Shown one piece after another: positions 51,205 through 61,884 of a DNA stretch of 64,000 nucleotides. Origin of the DNA: Dendrolimus kikuchii (Eukaryota; Arthropoda; Insecta; Lepidoptera; Lasiocampidae); contig CM034392.1 in assembly GCA_019925095.2 (NCBI GenBank), positions 22,054,387 to 22,118,386 on the forward strand, in the 5' to 3' direction. A program made the position numbers and the translations under genes. A model generated the notes under the pieces. That model was given only the letters and a program-made list of their open reading frames with translations. It did not search any database and was not told the DNA's origin. The stretch's first letter is position 1, and each line of letters begins with the position of its first letter.

Positions 51205-51290
51205 ATACGTTTAAAACGGTTTTAAGTGGTAAGAAGTGGCCGAACCATCGAAAAAAAAAATGCCGCGCAGCAAACCGTTAAGACGTAATG
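51205..51290 (-). mobile_element. Degenerate Penelope-like arm
   Basis: AAAACGGTTTTAAG, AGAAGTGGCCGAACCATCGA, GCCGCGC and AAACCGTTAAGACGTAA follow the pLTR end with many losses. Confidence 0.45.
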
Positions 51291-51409
51291 TTAATTATTT
51301 GTTAATCAATTACGATGTGTCAATTTTATTTGTCCTTACCAGTAGCATAATATTAAGACTTCTATTTAGGTACTACTGTGAAAAATACTAAGAATAGAAT
51401 AGAATAATA

Positions 51410-51866
51410 TATATAATAAAACTACGTTTTAACGGTTTTAAGCGCGGTAATTTTATTTGATTTTGGTTTTTCCGACGTTTCGGCCACTTTTCAGTGGCCG
51501 TGATCACGGAAGACAAAGATGTCAAGTGTCAACGAGTATTGTTAAAGTTTTATTTAGCCTACCGCCAACTTATTAATTTTAATTATTTAATTTTAATTTT
51601 GTTTATGGTTATTATTTAATCTATGGGAGCCTTATCTAATTTACTACCGCTTCGCAACATGTTATGGCTTGAAGAGAAGAAGCGGCGCAAGAAACTCTTC
51701 AGCAAACATGCCTAGCTCTAATAAAAAAAATTATATAATATTAAAATGGGTGGAAGGAAAAATAAAAGTAATTATCAGTCAAGTTGGTTTGTGTTCCGTT
51801 GTACGCAGAAAGAGCTCACAGTGTCTTGAGGTCTGGCAGCTGGTTTTTGCTGGTTTTTATTTGTTG
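51410..51866 (-). pseudogene. Penelope-like element: GIY-YIG tail and pLTR
   Basis: Reads as the reverse complement of about 55845-56250: ATAAAACTACGTTTTAACGG at the outer end, GTTTCGGCCACTTTTCAGTG, GAAGAGAAGAAGCGGCGCAA, then minus-strand codons equivalent to QKPAARPQDTVSSFCVQRN. The rest of the endonuclease and the reverse transcriptase are missing through 5' truncation. Confidence 0.8.
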
Positions 51867-52849
51867 TAATAATAATATAATGGAAGAAGAATACTAAGTA
51901 TGACAATAATCCAGTAAAAAACGAAACTCGAAACTCTTGCAAAACAGGTGGCAGCTGTCCGTCCTTGTTTTTATTTAAAAAAATCTTAATTGCAAATTTC
52001 CACTAACTACCACACCACAGGCAAAACGCATTAACGGCATTAAATTTACCATCAAAGAAGGAATGCGACCAGTCATTTAGGAACGCTCCCAACTGATAGT
52101 GGTCTGGCACTGGATTTTCTAAATTAATTTTAAATTGTAGCATATATGTTATATTTTAGTGTTTAATTTATTTTAAGGCTTTATTTTTAGGTATCATCAT
52201 ATTTTAATCTAAATATTTAATACATTTATGTAATACTAGATGAGCAGTGTCCACTTCGCTGGGCGTCATTAAAAAAACACATGCACCCACGCACGCACTT
52301 ACGCACGTGCGCATATCAAAGTTTGATTAAGCTTTGTATCCTTTAATAGATTCATAACGCAGAAAGCACTCGCAGTGCCTCGTACGAGGATGTTCGCAAT
52401 TCTTGTGTGGAACGTTATTGCTGTAACATGTTTGTCAGTCGTTCCCGTACCCACTTCGCTGGGCATAAAAAAGATTAACATTTTTAATTTATTAATCACA
52501 ATCAAATATAGCCTATGTCACTCGGGAATAACGTAGTTTTTTATTGGTGAAAAGATTTTCAAAATCGGATCAATAGTATCGGAGATTACACTAATTATCC
52601 TAACCTACAAATGTCACCTCTTTATAATATATACGTTTCCTACATTTAATTATATTCAACTATTTATTATTTAAGGCATATTTATTTTCTTAAACTTAAA
52701 TCAGTAAAAAAATATTAAGTCCTAATTAGCTTAATATCAGTGGCATAACAGACAAACGTCAAGAACGTTGCACTCGTTGGTACGGCTATGTTTTACGGAA
52801 ACCGGCTTATTGTGTGGATAACAACTTCTAGCCAGCCATACTGCCTCCG
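51867..52849. other. Repeat-like AT-rich DNA, no gene
   Basis: 52230-52350 holds a CTAGATGAGCAGTGTCCACT / TCGCTGGGCGTCATT repeat with a second CCCACTTCGCTGGGCATAAA near 52450. 52555-52600 contains CAAAATCGGATCAATAG. These are ends of dispersed repeats of the CTAGCTG type. No coding frame. Confidence 0.45.
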
Positions 52850-53003
52850 CCAAGTCCCGCTAGAAGAACTATGCCCAAGAAATGCTGACTTGACCTCGTA
52901 AAAAGTGACAATGCACAATGAGAAGGAAAATAAGGAAAGCGGATCCGATCAAGCTCCGAAGTATACGCTTCGAACGCAACCAGGATTTAACGCTAAGATG
53001 ATG
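52850..53003 (+). pseudogene. LINE ORF2 C-terminal relic (GRPKKRWLD type)
   Basis: Broken codons read PKKC-LDLVKSDN followed by KIRKADPIKLRSIRFERNQD and LTLR, then TGA. GRPKK.WLD......D with a K(R)KADP end is a common C-terminus of a LINE type also represented at 59785-59945. Only about 45 codons are traceable. Confidence 0.65.
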
Positions 53004-53739
53004 ATTTTTGCTCCCAACTACATGTATATCTATCAAACAGTAGCCAATACAAAATGATTCAACTTAAAACTTCGTTTAAACCTGACAGATCGTTCTGAGC
53101 TGCACAATGAGAAGCTCATACAACACCAAATCCGCGAACGCGTAGCATACATAAACCTTTGATCCGGATTAAGCCGGTAAATTGCTTTAAACCCTGCTGT
53201 TGGGCGTCGATAGTGCCCACCCTTCCAGGGCTTTTGGCTCTCCATAGACAATAAAATTATGTTCTAACCCTGTAAAAGGATCGACCTTTTGACACCAAAC
53301 TGTCAAAGAAGAGATGACATTTTTAAAAACATTTATTTAAAAATTTAAGATTCCAGTTATAGTAGGTAAGAAATTGAAACAAATGTTTGATTTGAATTTA
53401 AGCACAAAAAGACTCTTTAGTAAATCTTATAATCTAATATTACCAGAAAGGCTATTTAATAAAATGGACTTTATGTAATTTTTAACATTAAATATTTACA
53501 TTTGTGTTAGGCTGATTTACATTAGCATTAATTAAGACTTCTTAACTAGAGTTAATATTAGTCAGTTCTACAGACATTTACTTATGGCGCGTTACTATAT
53601 CCAACTAAACGTTCATTTGGTTAAAGTTTGACATAAGCTACATACATGTAATGTCAAAATTGAACCTAAAATAAGACCAGTGAATAGAAAGGAATAAGAA
53701 ACGGTCATTAATCGACAACTTATAATGCTGGGGCGCTTC
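53004..53739. other. No gene recognised
   Basis: The 72-codon minus frame at 53033-53251 has no recognised motif. The rest is AT-rich. Confidence 0.35.
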
Positions 53740-53830
53740 ATCTGCGCTAGTTTTAAAGATTTAGGATGTGGCCGAATGCGTCTTATTTAAAATATTAAAA
53801 ATAACGACGTTAACGCATAGCCATAATAAA
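53740..53830 (+). mobile_element. MITE end, partner of 20973-21175
   Basis: ATCTGCGCTAGTTTTAAAGA, TTTAGGATGTGGCCGAATGC, GTCTTATTTAAAATATT and GTTAACGCATAG match the right half of that MITE in inverted orientation. Its own second TIR was not found. Confidence 0.5.
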
Positions 53831-54065
53831 AATAATCGGCAGACAAACTGTTGCATATTGTATGTCCCTAAATTAAACAAATTGCGCTTGTGTTATGGAT
53901 AATAAACAACAGATTACTCTGGGGCTAATCCCAGTCACCCAGATCATAGTAAATAACGGAGAAAATTCGTTCCCGAAATTTACCAGGAATCGAATCCGGA
54001 GCCTCTGTGTTACAATGAGGTAAGCCGGCAAGGCTTCAACCGCTCAACCACAGAGACCGTGATAG
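53831..54065 (-). mobile_element. tRNA-derived SINE with clear box A and box B
   Basis: Minus strand head GGTCTCTGTGGTTGAGCGGT (box A) and GGATTCGATTCC (box B), then CTGGTAAATTTCGGGAACGA, TCCGTTATTTACTATGATCT and a 3' end in AT-rich DNA. Box spacing (about 60 bases) is somewhat long for a tRNA. A TATATATATATAC run at about 54069-54084 lies upstream of the head. Confidence 0.78.
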
Positions 54066-54679
54066 TAGTATATATATATATATACATATGTTATCTGTCA
54101 ATATTTAACGCCAATAAGATTGTTGCATCGCAAATAACAGATTAAACCCGTCGAAACGACCTATATCTGTAACATTATCGAAGATGAAGCCCCACATTTA
54201 CGTAACTAACTTTCTGTCAAATCGATGATGAGTGCGTAACACGCCAATTTCACAAGTATCTAATCCGAATATAATCAGGCCTTAGGTATAATTAGTTCCA
54301 TGGCAGTCAGTGTTATCTCATTGTTCGATATTCAATACTCGTAAATACTCTGTTCAATTCTAAACTCTGCTAGTTGGTGCTATTGTAAGCCGACAGTGAT
54401 GCAGTAGCAGGAATGATGTTATTGTAACCATTGTGCACGCTGCAGCGCCGGCCGTTGTGATTGTGTCACAATCCCACGAAATATTGCTGCAGCTTTAGAG
54501 CTTCGACAGTCAGAAATAAAAAGTGCCTACGAACCAAACGAATGATTGTGTTTCGGAAACTAGTCAATAATTATTTATTTAAAAATGGAAATATAAACTA
54601 CAATTATAAGTCTTTATTAATTTTGTCGAACTATATAACCCACTCGACTGTTGGGGCTCTGAAATCATTTTAGCAAAAA
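54066..54679. other. No gene recognised
   Basis: 54350-54480 is moderately GC-balanced (GCAGCGCCGGCCGTTGTGAT near 54440) and could be ordinary intergenic DNA. A 70-codon frame at 54461-54673 has no motif. Confidence 0.35.
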
Positions 54680-54976
54680 TACATACATACATAACTTCAC
54701 GCCAGTTCCCTTGCGGGGTAAGCAATTGCCATCGCCTATGGACATTTTCAACACCAAAGGTGCTACAAATACGCTGCTGCTCTCTTAAGGGAGACTGGAA
54801 CCTGGTCACTAATGCCGGAACACAACTCAAGGTTGTTATGGCGACATACTTTAGACCAGGGGTGGTAGCCATCCAGTCGGGCAAATGCCCTACCACCTGG
54901 CTGTGGGTTGTTTAGTTGCCTCTTACGAAAGGCCGCCCGGCCGCAGGAAATTGTATTCTTTCTCCGTTCCTGCACG
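54680..54976 (-). mobile_element. Chimera: SINE-like repeat joined to RTE tail
   Basis: Minus strand reads the SINE-like repeat from its head (CGTGCAGGAACGGAGAAAGA) to TTGAAAATGTCCATAGGCGA, then switches after GGCAATTGC to TTACCCCGCAAGGGAACTGG, GTGAAGTT and (ATGT)n. The normal SINE-like 3' end (CTTTCCATCAAGTGGGCC to poly-A) is missing. No clean target duplication was found at its ends. Confidence 0.8.
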
Positions 54977-55250
54977 TATATAAGTTTCAGTGTACCCTAA
55001 CCAATATTATAAATTGTACATCATGATTTTTTCCATACAAGTTATCAGGGGCATAGGATTGGTTACCAATGGCATAACAACTCGGCCTACTGACATGAAT
55101 AAATTTACAACATAAATCTTGGAGCACTAGAATCTGCGCGACGAAACTCATATTAACACGAGCGAAGCCGCGGGCAATAACTAGTGTTTATATAAGCGTG
55201 TATGGTATCTTTGGACCGTCTTGAAAAATCATCACGACGTAAAAACAATA
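54977..55250. other. No gene; inverted repeat-start at 55140
   Basis: TTAACACGAGCGAAGCCGCG followed by GGCAATAACTAGTG at 55153-55186 is the inverted start of a CTAGTTATTGCCCGCGGCTT repeat. Confidence 0.5.
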
Positions 55251-55335
55251 TTTTTTTTTATTGCACGAGTTCGCTCCTTACAACAGGTCGCCCGACCACA
55301 GGAAATTGTATTCTTTCTCCGTTCCTGCATGGATA
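55251..55335 (-). mobile_element. SINE-like repeat with large internal deletion
   Basis: TTTTTTTTTATTGCACGAGT at the left is the tail, then immediately CTTACAACAGGTCGCCCGAC and CTCCGTTCCTGCATGGAT, the head. About 215 bp of the middle are absent. Confidence 0.7.
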
Positions 55336-55526
55336 ACAACTATGACTTTTGCTTATTTTAATCAATCCATATGGAACCTGAAAAGATATTATGCGCTTTT
55401 ACAATATTAAAAAAACGCATTCACCCCTCTAACTTTTGAATTATTAAGAGGAAAATTTAAAAATAAGTTGTATTTAAACACTACTTATGTTAATATTTTC
55501 TTAAGTTTTCGCGACTTGTAAACATA

Positions 55527-56250
55527 ATAAAACTACGTTTTAACGGTTTTAAGCGCGGTAATTTTATTTGATTTTGGTTTTTCCGACGTTTCGGCCACTT
55601 TTTAGTGGCCATGATCACGGAAGACAAAGATGTCAAGTGTCAACGAGTATTGTTAAAGTTTTATTTAGCCTACCGCCAACTTATTAATTATAATGATTTA
55701 ATTTTAATTTTGTTTACCTAGAATGATGCGTGAGGCTATTGAAATCAAAAAACACCCATATTTCAATAGAGAAGATGGTTGGCAAGTACCACCTGTTTGG
55801 GATCCAATTATCAAAACTATTAAGACCCAAACCCAGCAAAAACCAGCTGCCAGACCTCAAGACACTGTGAGCTCTTTCTGCGTACAACGGAACACAAACT
55901 ACTTTTATTTTTCCTTCCACCCATTTTAATATTATATAAAATTATTAGAGCTAGGCATGTTTGCTGAAGAGTTTCTTGCGCCGCTTCTTCTCTTCAATCC
56001 ATAACATGTTGCGAAGCGGTAGTAAATTAGATTAGGCTCCCATAGAGTAAATAATAACCATAAACAAAATTAAAATTAAATAATTAAAATTAATAAGTTG
56101 GCGGTAGGCTAAATAAAATTTTAACAATACTCGTTGACACTTGACATCTTTGTCTTCCGTGATCACGGCCACTGAAAAGTGGCCGAAACGTCGGAAAAAC
56201 CAAAATCAAATAAAATTACCGCGCTTAAAACCGTTAAAACGTAGTTTTAT
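55527..56250 (+). mobile_element. Penelope-like element, 5'-truncated, inverted pLTRs
   Basis: The left arm 55527-55718 and the right arm 56061-56250 are inverted copies (about 190 bp), running inward from ATAAAACTACGTTTTAACGG through GTTTCGGCCACTTTT, TTGACATCTTTGTCTTCC (complement) to TAAACAAAATTAAAATTAAA. Between them, 55723-55929 encodes the end of a GIY-YIG endonuclease. 3' UTR sequence with GAGTTTCTTGCGCCGCTTCT follows. A pLTR in reverse at the truncated 5' end is a known Penelope-group arrangement. The reverse transcriptase is absent. Confidence 0.85.
55723..55929 (+). pseudogene. GIY-YIG endonuclease C-terminal fragment of Penelope-like element
   Basis: The frame reads MMREAIEIKKHPYFNREDG, then WQVPPVWDPIIKTIKTQTQQ and KPAARPQDTVSSF. 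The (R)EAIEI.KH...FNR(D/E)(E/D)G(Y/W).(L/V)P..W block is characteristic of the end of the GIY-YIG domain in Penelope-like retroelements. It holds the conserved Glu and Asn-Arg positions, but the GIY and YIG motifs and the reverse transcriptase are gone. The first ATG is only the first in the frame and not a real start, because the frame is cut at the left-arm junction near 55719. Confidence 0.8.
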
Positions 56251-56309
56251 AACTACTTATGTTATTAGGATTTTAAAATTCAGAGGATTTTGTCCAAAAT
56301 ATTAAAGTT

Positions 56310-56880
56310 GATATGATTCTAGAGGCCACGGGCCATAGAAATGACCCGGACTTTTGGAGGGCTTGCGTGGAGCCACGGGAAGACCAACACGTACAGTCCC
56401 CTTGACATATTTAATGTCAATGTGGCGTAACACTGACCGGCGATTATCCCTGTCTACACCATATAGTAATGCACCCAAGGACAAGCCCCGGCCAGTGTAG
56501 GACTATTGTGGGAAATGAAGACAAAAACTACCGGGCTATTGGGGTGAACTGCTAGTGGTACTAGAAGTCTAGGAATATGGGGACTATGGCGTCTGCCCGT
56601 CGCAATGTTCGGAGAACATGGAAAAAGGGGCAGACGGTGACTCGCCACTCCCTGCATGGGACCCTAAAAATGTCATACAAGGCAGGGGCAACATGGGTGT
56701 GAGTGGCTAAGGGGTGTAGAGACACCCACTGGAGCTACTTCCGACGTTATGCCATTTAGCACTTCCACCCCTAGAGCTTGAGTCTTACTTAGTCTTAACT
56801 CTAGCGATCTCCACTCTGTGCCGGCCGGCGAAGGCAAGCACGGAGCCAGGAGCCTTGTCTTTATGATATTATTATTATTA
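56310..56880 (+). repeat. GC-rich LINE UTR-like block
   Basis: Blocks include CTAGAGGCCACGGGCCATAG, GACCCGGACTTTTGGAGGGC, GAAGACCAACACGTACAGTC, GCGTAACACTGACCGGCGAT, CAAGGACAAGCCCCGGCCAG, then GGCATTCC-free GC-rich text to GCCGGCCGGCGAAGGCAAGC and a (TTA)n tract at about 56866-56884. The first 190 bp are the inverted relative of 44095-44285. GAGCTTGAGTCTTACTTAGT and TAGAGACACCCACTGGAGC are typical of R1-like 3' UTRs. No coding frame was recognised. Confidence 0.5.
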
Positions 56881-59784
56881 ATAATATCAACGTCAATATG
56901 TTGGACAAAATCGTTTGAGTAATTTATTATAACTTGTTTATAATTATCATTTATAACAAACTACAGGCTGAAATAAAATAATATAATGAACGTTTGTCAC
57001 CTCTACGGAACCCTTCAATGTCAATGAACTAACCGCACTTGGCCGATTTTTTCATGATGTTGAGTATACAGTAAGTAGGGCAAGTGTGCGTGTAAACTGC
57101 AAAGTTGCAACTCACCAAGTTTTATCAACAGGAAAAACGAATGCCAGCTGTCAGCGTTGTTCTGCGTGAAAGATTGCCCTCTGCAAACAATTCCGAGTTG
57201 TTTACGTTGGCAACTTTCTATACACGCATTATCATTTTACAATAATGATAACTATGGTAACAATTGTGGTCATCTTAACAAAGTATACACAAGTATATTT
57301 TTCAAGTGGGCCTCTAAAAGTGTTCTTACACGAGCAATTAAAATTGCTCAATCCCGGTCAATCTTGTCAACTATAACGTCACGACTACATCAAACAATTT
57401 ATATTATAATATTTATAATATCTAGCAAGCCCTTGCTGAGATACGGCCACAGAATACCATTCAATATAGCAACTTAAAAAATTAGGCACCTCCCACTCCC
57501 GCCGCCGACCTGTTCCTCTCGTGAAAAAGAGACGTAGTTATACATACAAACGAGATAGAAAGAAAATTACTTACAAATTTCCAAATCGATTGGATATTCT
57601 GCAACTCATACGGCAACGTTGAGAAATTGTGAAATATAAATTAGATGCAATACTCCCGAAACAATTGCCGCATATTATTACAATTGCTTCACTTAATTGC
57701 TTCAAATTTATCCATTACTGTTGCCAAGCAATAATGTCTTAAAAATTTACCTGTGTAAGAGCACCTAAAGACTAAATCCGAAATTATAAAATATAGCGAC
57801 AAATGCTCAAAGAAGTCTCGGGACCCATTTTGATGCAAACCAAAGAGTAAATATCAGAGGGTAGTTGTTAATATTGAACTCCAAACCATTGTTCCGTGTT
57901 TTGAATGTTTTAAACAGTATATAGTGTCAGTACTCATAATTTTTAGTATAAAATAATCAGTACAGTGTATTACGTCGAATAAAGTGTTACTTAGTGTTAA
58001 AGACTCAATTTAAACTAACTATTATAAAATGCCTACGCAAAGGTGCGGTTGATTTCGTAAATTTCTGTCGTCAGTAGAGTGCGTTAATGCGGGATTATCA
58101 TATGTTACACTTTTAGCTAAAGAAAAAATAGCTTCAACCTGGCGTTGCCCAGCGAGTAAAAAGAGAAAGATCGATGTGTAAGCGTCATTGAAACTTTGCA
58201 AAATAAATCAATAAACACGTATATCACAGAAACATGAGAAAGAATACCTCTATTCAAACGTTTCATAGCCTTCAAATATATTACCAAGATAATATAAAGT
58301 ATGGACCCAACCTGATGTGTATCCAATCAGCCTGAAACTTCTCTGCATCTCATACGTATTATCTTTCTGAGCTTTTTCTATCTATCTATCTACACATATG
58401 GCCTACTAAATAAGATTTTATTGCTCTTTTATTAAACATTTAGGTCATGGCAAAAAATATTCAAAACTTACACCAAAGCATGAATAAATAAATGCATGAA
58501 TGCTGAAAAAGAATATTACACCCACATATCTCCAAACCGATCAGAACATAGATCGTAATTAACCAATAAAAAATTCGCTCTTAACTCTTTGAAAAACACC
58601 AATTAATAACCCAGTTAACAAACTTCTGGGCCAATTAAACGACTTTTTGTTGAAGTCTTGTGGCCCGGACCAGTTCGGGTATAAACCGATTACTCGTCTA
58701 GCGGCACCAGCTTAATCAAGAGATTGTAAGTAGGGCGGTAGAGAGCCCCCTTCGACTCTCACTTCTGTAAATGTTCAGCGTTGAACAGTAAAGCATCTTC
58801 CCAAATTATGTATATTCAAATTCTATAAACGAATTCAATAGATGGATAGAAACAAACTCTCAGTATTATTTAATCGTATCGTATCATAAAACATACAATT
58901 TATATAACTTAATAGATTTAAGATAGTGATCGTAATAAAATAATAATTATAAATAAAATTTCTATAGATAGTATAGAAGAAAGCTTATTCCACAGGAAGT
59001 GACACCTCGACGGCAGATAGGATGGGAGGGAAGCCTTCCCAAAGGAACAGCCTACAGTCGACTGCACACGGCGGTTTGAGATTTAATGACGCTCTTCGGC
59101 GCCAGATAGCCTTCCTTTGGCGGGTAAGAAGCAGAAAAACCAGCTGACGCATTCGCTGCTCTTCCCTTTAAAAACAAGATGAACTCATAATTTAACTTTG
59201 CAAAAATGGCTATGGTTAAAAATAAAATATTTATACTTACTGTTTCGAAACCTCTGTGACATTACCCAGTTAGGAGAACTCTCAAAAACACCTGACTGAA
59301 TATTAACTAGCCCACAAGTTGACTTCAAATTGAACAGAGGTAGATAAGTCATAAACTTCTTTAGCATACAAATCAATGACTGTTCTATTTTGTGAATTTG
59401 CAATATAAAACTAGCTGTGACCGCAACTTGTTTCGCGCAGGACTTAAATTTTATGTTTAAACCGACTTTAGGGCAATTCACCTTGTTGACAGGCGATTGT
59501 CCAACGCGTGCGCAGGTTTTTTTAAACTAGCGCTAGATTATTCATGTTTGACTACAATTAACTGATTAGCGCTCATTATTTTTATCAATAAAACAGTTGA
59601 AACGGAAAGATTCTAAAAAAGCTACAACATTTTTTTTTAAACCAACCTGCTTGTCGCCAATGTCGTGAGTGCGAGAATCACCCTTAAATTGACTGCTTCA
59701 TCAATCACAATTAATAAAATAAAATAAATATATACAAGTCTAGAAAATGCTGTCATTTTTTACCGATATCGCCTCCGCCTGGTT
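56881..59784. other. Unique-looking DNA, no gene recognised
   Basis: A 106-codon frame at 57157-57477 and a 98-codon minus frame at 59185-59481 have no recognised motifs. 58990-59150 is GC-balanced (TCGACGGCAGATAGGATGGG near 59008; GACGCTCTTCGGCGCC near 59089) and may be an old repeat. No tandem or inverted structure stands out. Confidence 0.35.
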
Positions 59785-59945
59785 CCGGTAGAATGGGTAG
59801 GTCCAAGAAATACTGGCTTGATGTTGTTATGAATAACATCCATACCTATGGACTCACAATAGGGGATGCCTAATATCGCGTCAAGTAGAAAAGAAGGAAA
59901 GAGCTTCGAAGCGGACACTCCCAACGTAACCTGGATTTGACACTT
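59785..59945 (+). pseudogene. LINE ORF2 C-terminal relic (GRPKKRWLD type)
   Basis: Codons GRSKKYWLDVVMNNIHTYGL and TIGDA, then two stops among YRVK and KRRKELRSGHSQRN, follow the GRPKKRWLD.V..D....GL...DA.DR.KWRRK pattern of RTE/CR1-like LINE C-termini. Confidence 0.7.
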
Positions 59946-60129
59946 AAATAACGTTGATAAAAATACAGACAGTTGTGTACTGGTTTATATCTATTTTAGG
60001 CTTGAATCATTTAGGTAACTGAAACGGTTTCATAATATTAATGATAGACATCCTTTCATGCATGATAGTTACTATAACCATGAAATCGATAATTTTAACG
60101 AGTCAAATATCTTAAATTCTCTCTTTCCT
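59946..60129. other. Spacer
   Basis: AT-rich; nothing recognised. Confidence 0.4.
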
Positions 60130-60540
60130 TTCACCTTCTAGCAATTATTTCGGCCTACCCCACAATATGTTTTTTTCTTCCATACTCCTCTATTCTGACA
60201 TACATCCTCTGTCGTACCACAAATCATATTATCATCTTTCATACATCCCATTCATCTCTTTTTGGTGTACCTTTACATTGGTACCCATCAATCTTGCAAT
60301 ATAACAATCTGTTTGTCACATAAGTTTCATCCCTCCTCATTACATGCCCATACCACCATAGTCTTCTTCCTCTCAATTTTTCAGTCACGGGTGGAACGGA
60401 ACTTTCAAAGTCTTTATGTACTAATTTCTCACCTTATCCATTCGTATAATAAACACCACACATCCATCGCAACATTCTCATCTCAGCTGAGTGGGGACGT
60501 CTGTGGTGGCTCAACATTTGTATTCGTATAACATGTCCGA
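60130..60540 (-). pseudogene. LINE ORF2 C-terminal relic (WYGHVMRRDE type)
   Basis: Minus strand codons read SAEMRMLRWMCGVYYTNG, then KLVHKDFESSVPPVTEKLRG, RRLWWYGHVMRRDETYVTNR and LLYCKIDGYQCKGTPKRDEW, with stops after GVYYTNG and near the end. RMLRWMCGV ... LRWYGHVMRR.E.YVT.R ... G...G.P..RW is a well-known C-terminus of arthropod LINEs. It is about 130 codons long and broken. Confidence 0.82.
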
Positions 60541-61035
60541 TCGTATGATAGATTTATATCAAATAGCTTAAATAATTTATTTTGTGTACGTAAATTGGTT
60601 AAGAATTTCTTTAAAAATGTACCCAATTGTATTAGACTGCCTCAATTTAATAGCAAAACCTTTTTTCCCAACATACCACTGGGAAACTCTAAATAACAGC
60701 CAAGTATTCACCGAAACCCTGTTTCAAGCGAAGCAAAACAACTCGCCTAAATAAAGGACCTCACCCTTCTTCGCAAAGTTTCAAAATTCGTGAAGCATCT
60801 TAATCACTGCGTTGGTCATTACACCCTCGTTGGTGGAATTCAATTAGGTGACACGTAGGGCCGCAGGGACTAATGGAACCTCGAGCCGAGGACCCATGCC
60901 AAACAACTTGATTTAATTAATCACTTCTTTGGATTCAAGGTCCTTTAACAATGTATTGTCTACTGTTGGTATTTCAACGGTTTTAATAGAGGCTAGAATT
61001 AAGGAAGTAGAGGTAGCTTACTTGAATACATTTTT
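60541..61035. other. No gene recognised
   Basis: 60820-60900 is GC-balanced; no coding pattern. Confidence 0.35.
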
Positions 61036-61338
61036 CTTTTTTTATTACAGGAGATCAGCAGACATGCAGACCGCCCACTTGATGGAAAGCGGTTACCATC
61101 GCCTATGGACATTTGCAACACCAAAGTTGCTACAAATGCGCTGCTGCTCTCTTAAGGGAGACTAAAACCTGGTCACTAATGCCGGAACACAACTCAAGGT
61201 TATTATGGTGACATACTTTAGACCAGGGGTGGTAGCCATTGAGTCGGGCAAATGCCCTACCACCTGGCTGTGAGTTGTTAAGTCGCCTCTTACGACAGGC
61301 TGCAGGAAATTGTATTCTTTGTCCGTTCCTGCACGGAT
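61036..61338 (-). mobile_element. SINE-like ~300-bp repeat
   Basis: Inverted tail TTTTTTTATTACAGGAGATC at the left, full set of blocks in reverse complement, and head TGTCCGTTCCTGCACGGAT at the right. The CGGCCGGGCGGCC part of the head is deleted. Confidence 0.88.
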
Positions 61339-61454
61339 AAATGTCAATGCGTGTAAATTCTGACACGTGCCTATATATTCACTAATAACATATAACACAC
61401 TAGAGAGTCCAATGATGAAAAACAGTCAATGTCCTGGACATTATATTACCCAGT

Positions 61455-61732
61455 TGTTCCAAATAAAAACCTACTTTATAATTATAACAGCTAAAACAGC
61501 TGTAGTTAAGCATATTTTAAATAACTAGTGAGACTTGAGTCCCACACAGAGTTGCAGCTTTGCAGCTGTAACTATTTTAGGCGAAAAATAATACATCAGT
61601 TTGAGTCAATTGCAATTTTATGTATTTTCTTATACAGTGACAGACGGAATAAAAATTAAGTCAAAGTCAATACTTGAATACTTTTCCAAAAGTCGCCAGT
61701 GCTTTGATTATAAGAAAACATAGGTTTTAACA
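61455..61732 (-). mobile_element. Putative copia 3' LTR with PPT
   Basis: On the minus strand CGGGGAGG (61733-61740), a polypurine tract, is followed by TGTTAAAACCTATG, a typical LTR start. A matching end GGTTTTTATTTGGAACA reaches 61455, giving an LTR of 278 bp with TG...CA ends. That length fits copia-type LTRs. The 3' boundary is inferred, since no second LTR lies in the window. Confidence 0.55.
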
Positions 61733-61884
61733 CCTCCCCGTAATCAAAGCACTCTGTGTACAGTATAGATATACACCCTGTACTGTATCAAGGTATTTAA
61801 ACTATCATATTATTTAATATTATTTAAACCCTACAGGCCCCTGCACACAATACGTATCAATAAATTAATTTGAATATGGAAACA

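Noticed and set aside
53831..54065. tRNA gene on the minus strand
   Set aside because: Box A and box B are clear, but no acceptor-stem pairing or 7-bp anticodon arm could be traced and the body continues as a SINE.
55560..55625. Hammerhead ribozyme in the Penelope-like arms (GAAACGTC and CACTGAAAAGTGG motif)
   Set aside because: Elements of this group often carry hammerheads, and CTGA and GAAAC are present on the arm's minus strand, but the CUGAUGA core is not matched and a proper stem II is missing. Structure prediction could revisit this.
57157..57477. 106-codon plus frame as a host gene
   Set aside because: No recognisable domain, AT-driven codons, no promoter or splice support.
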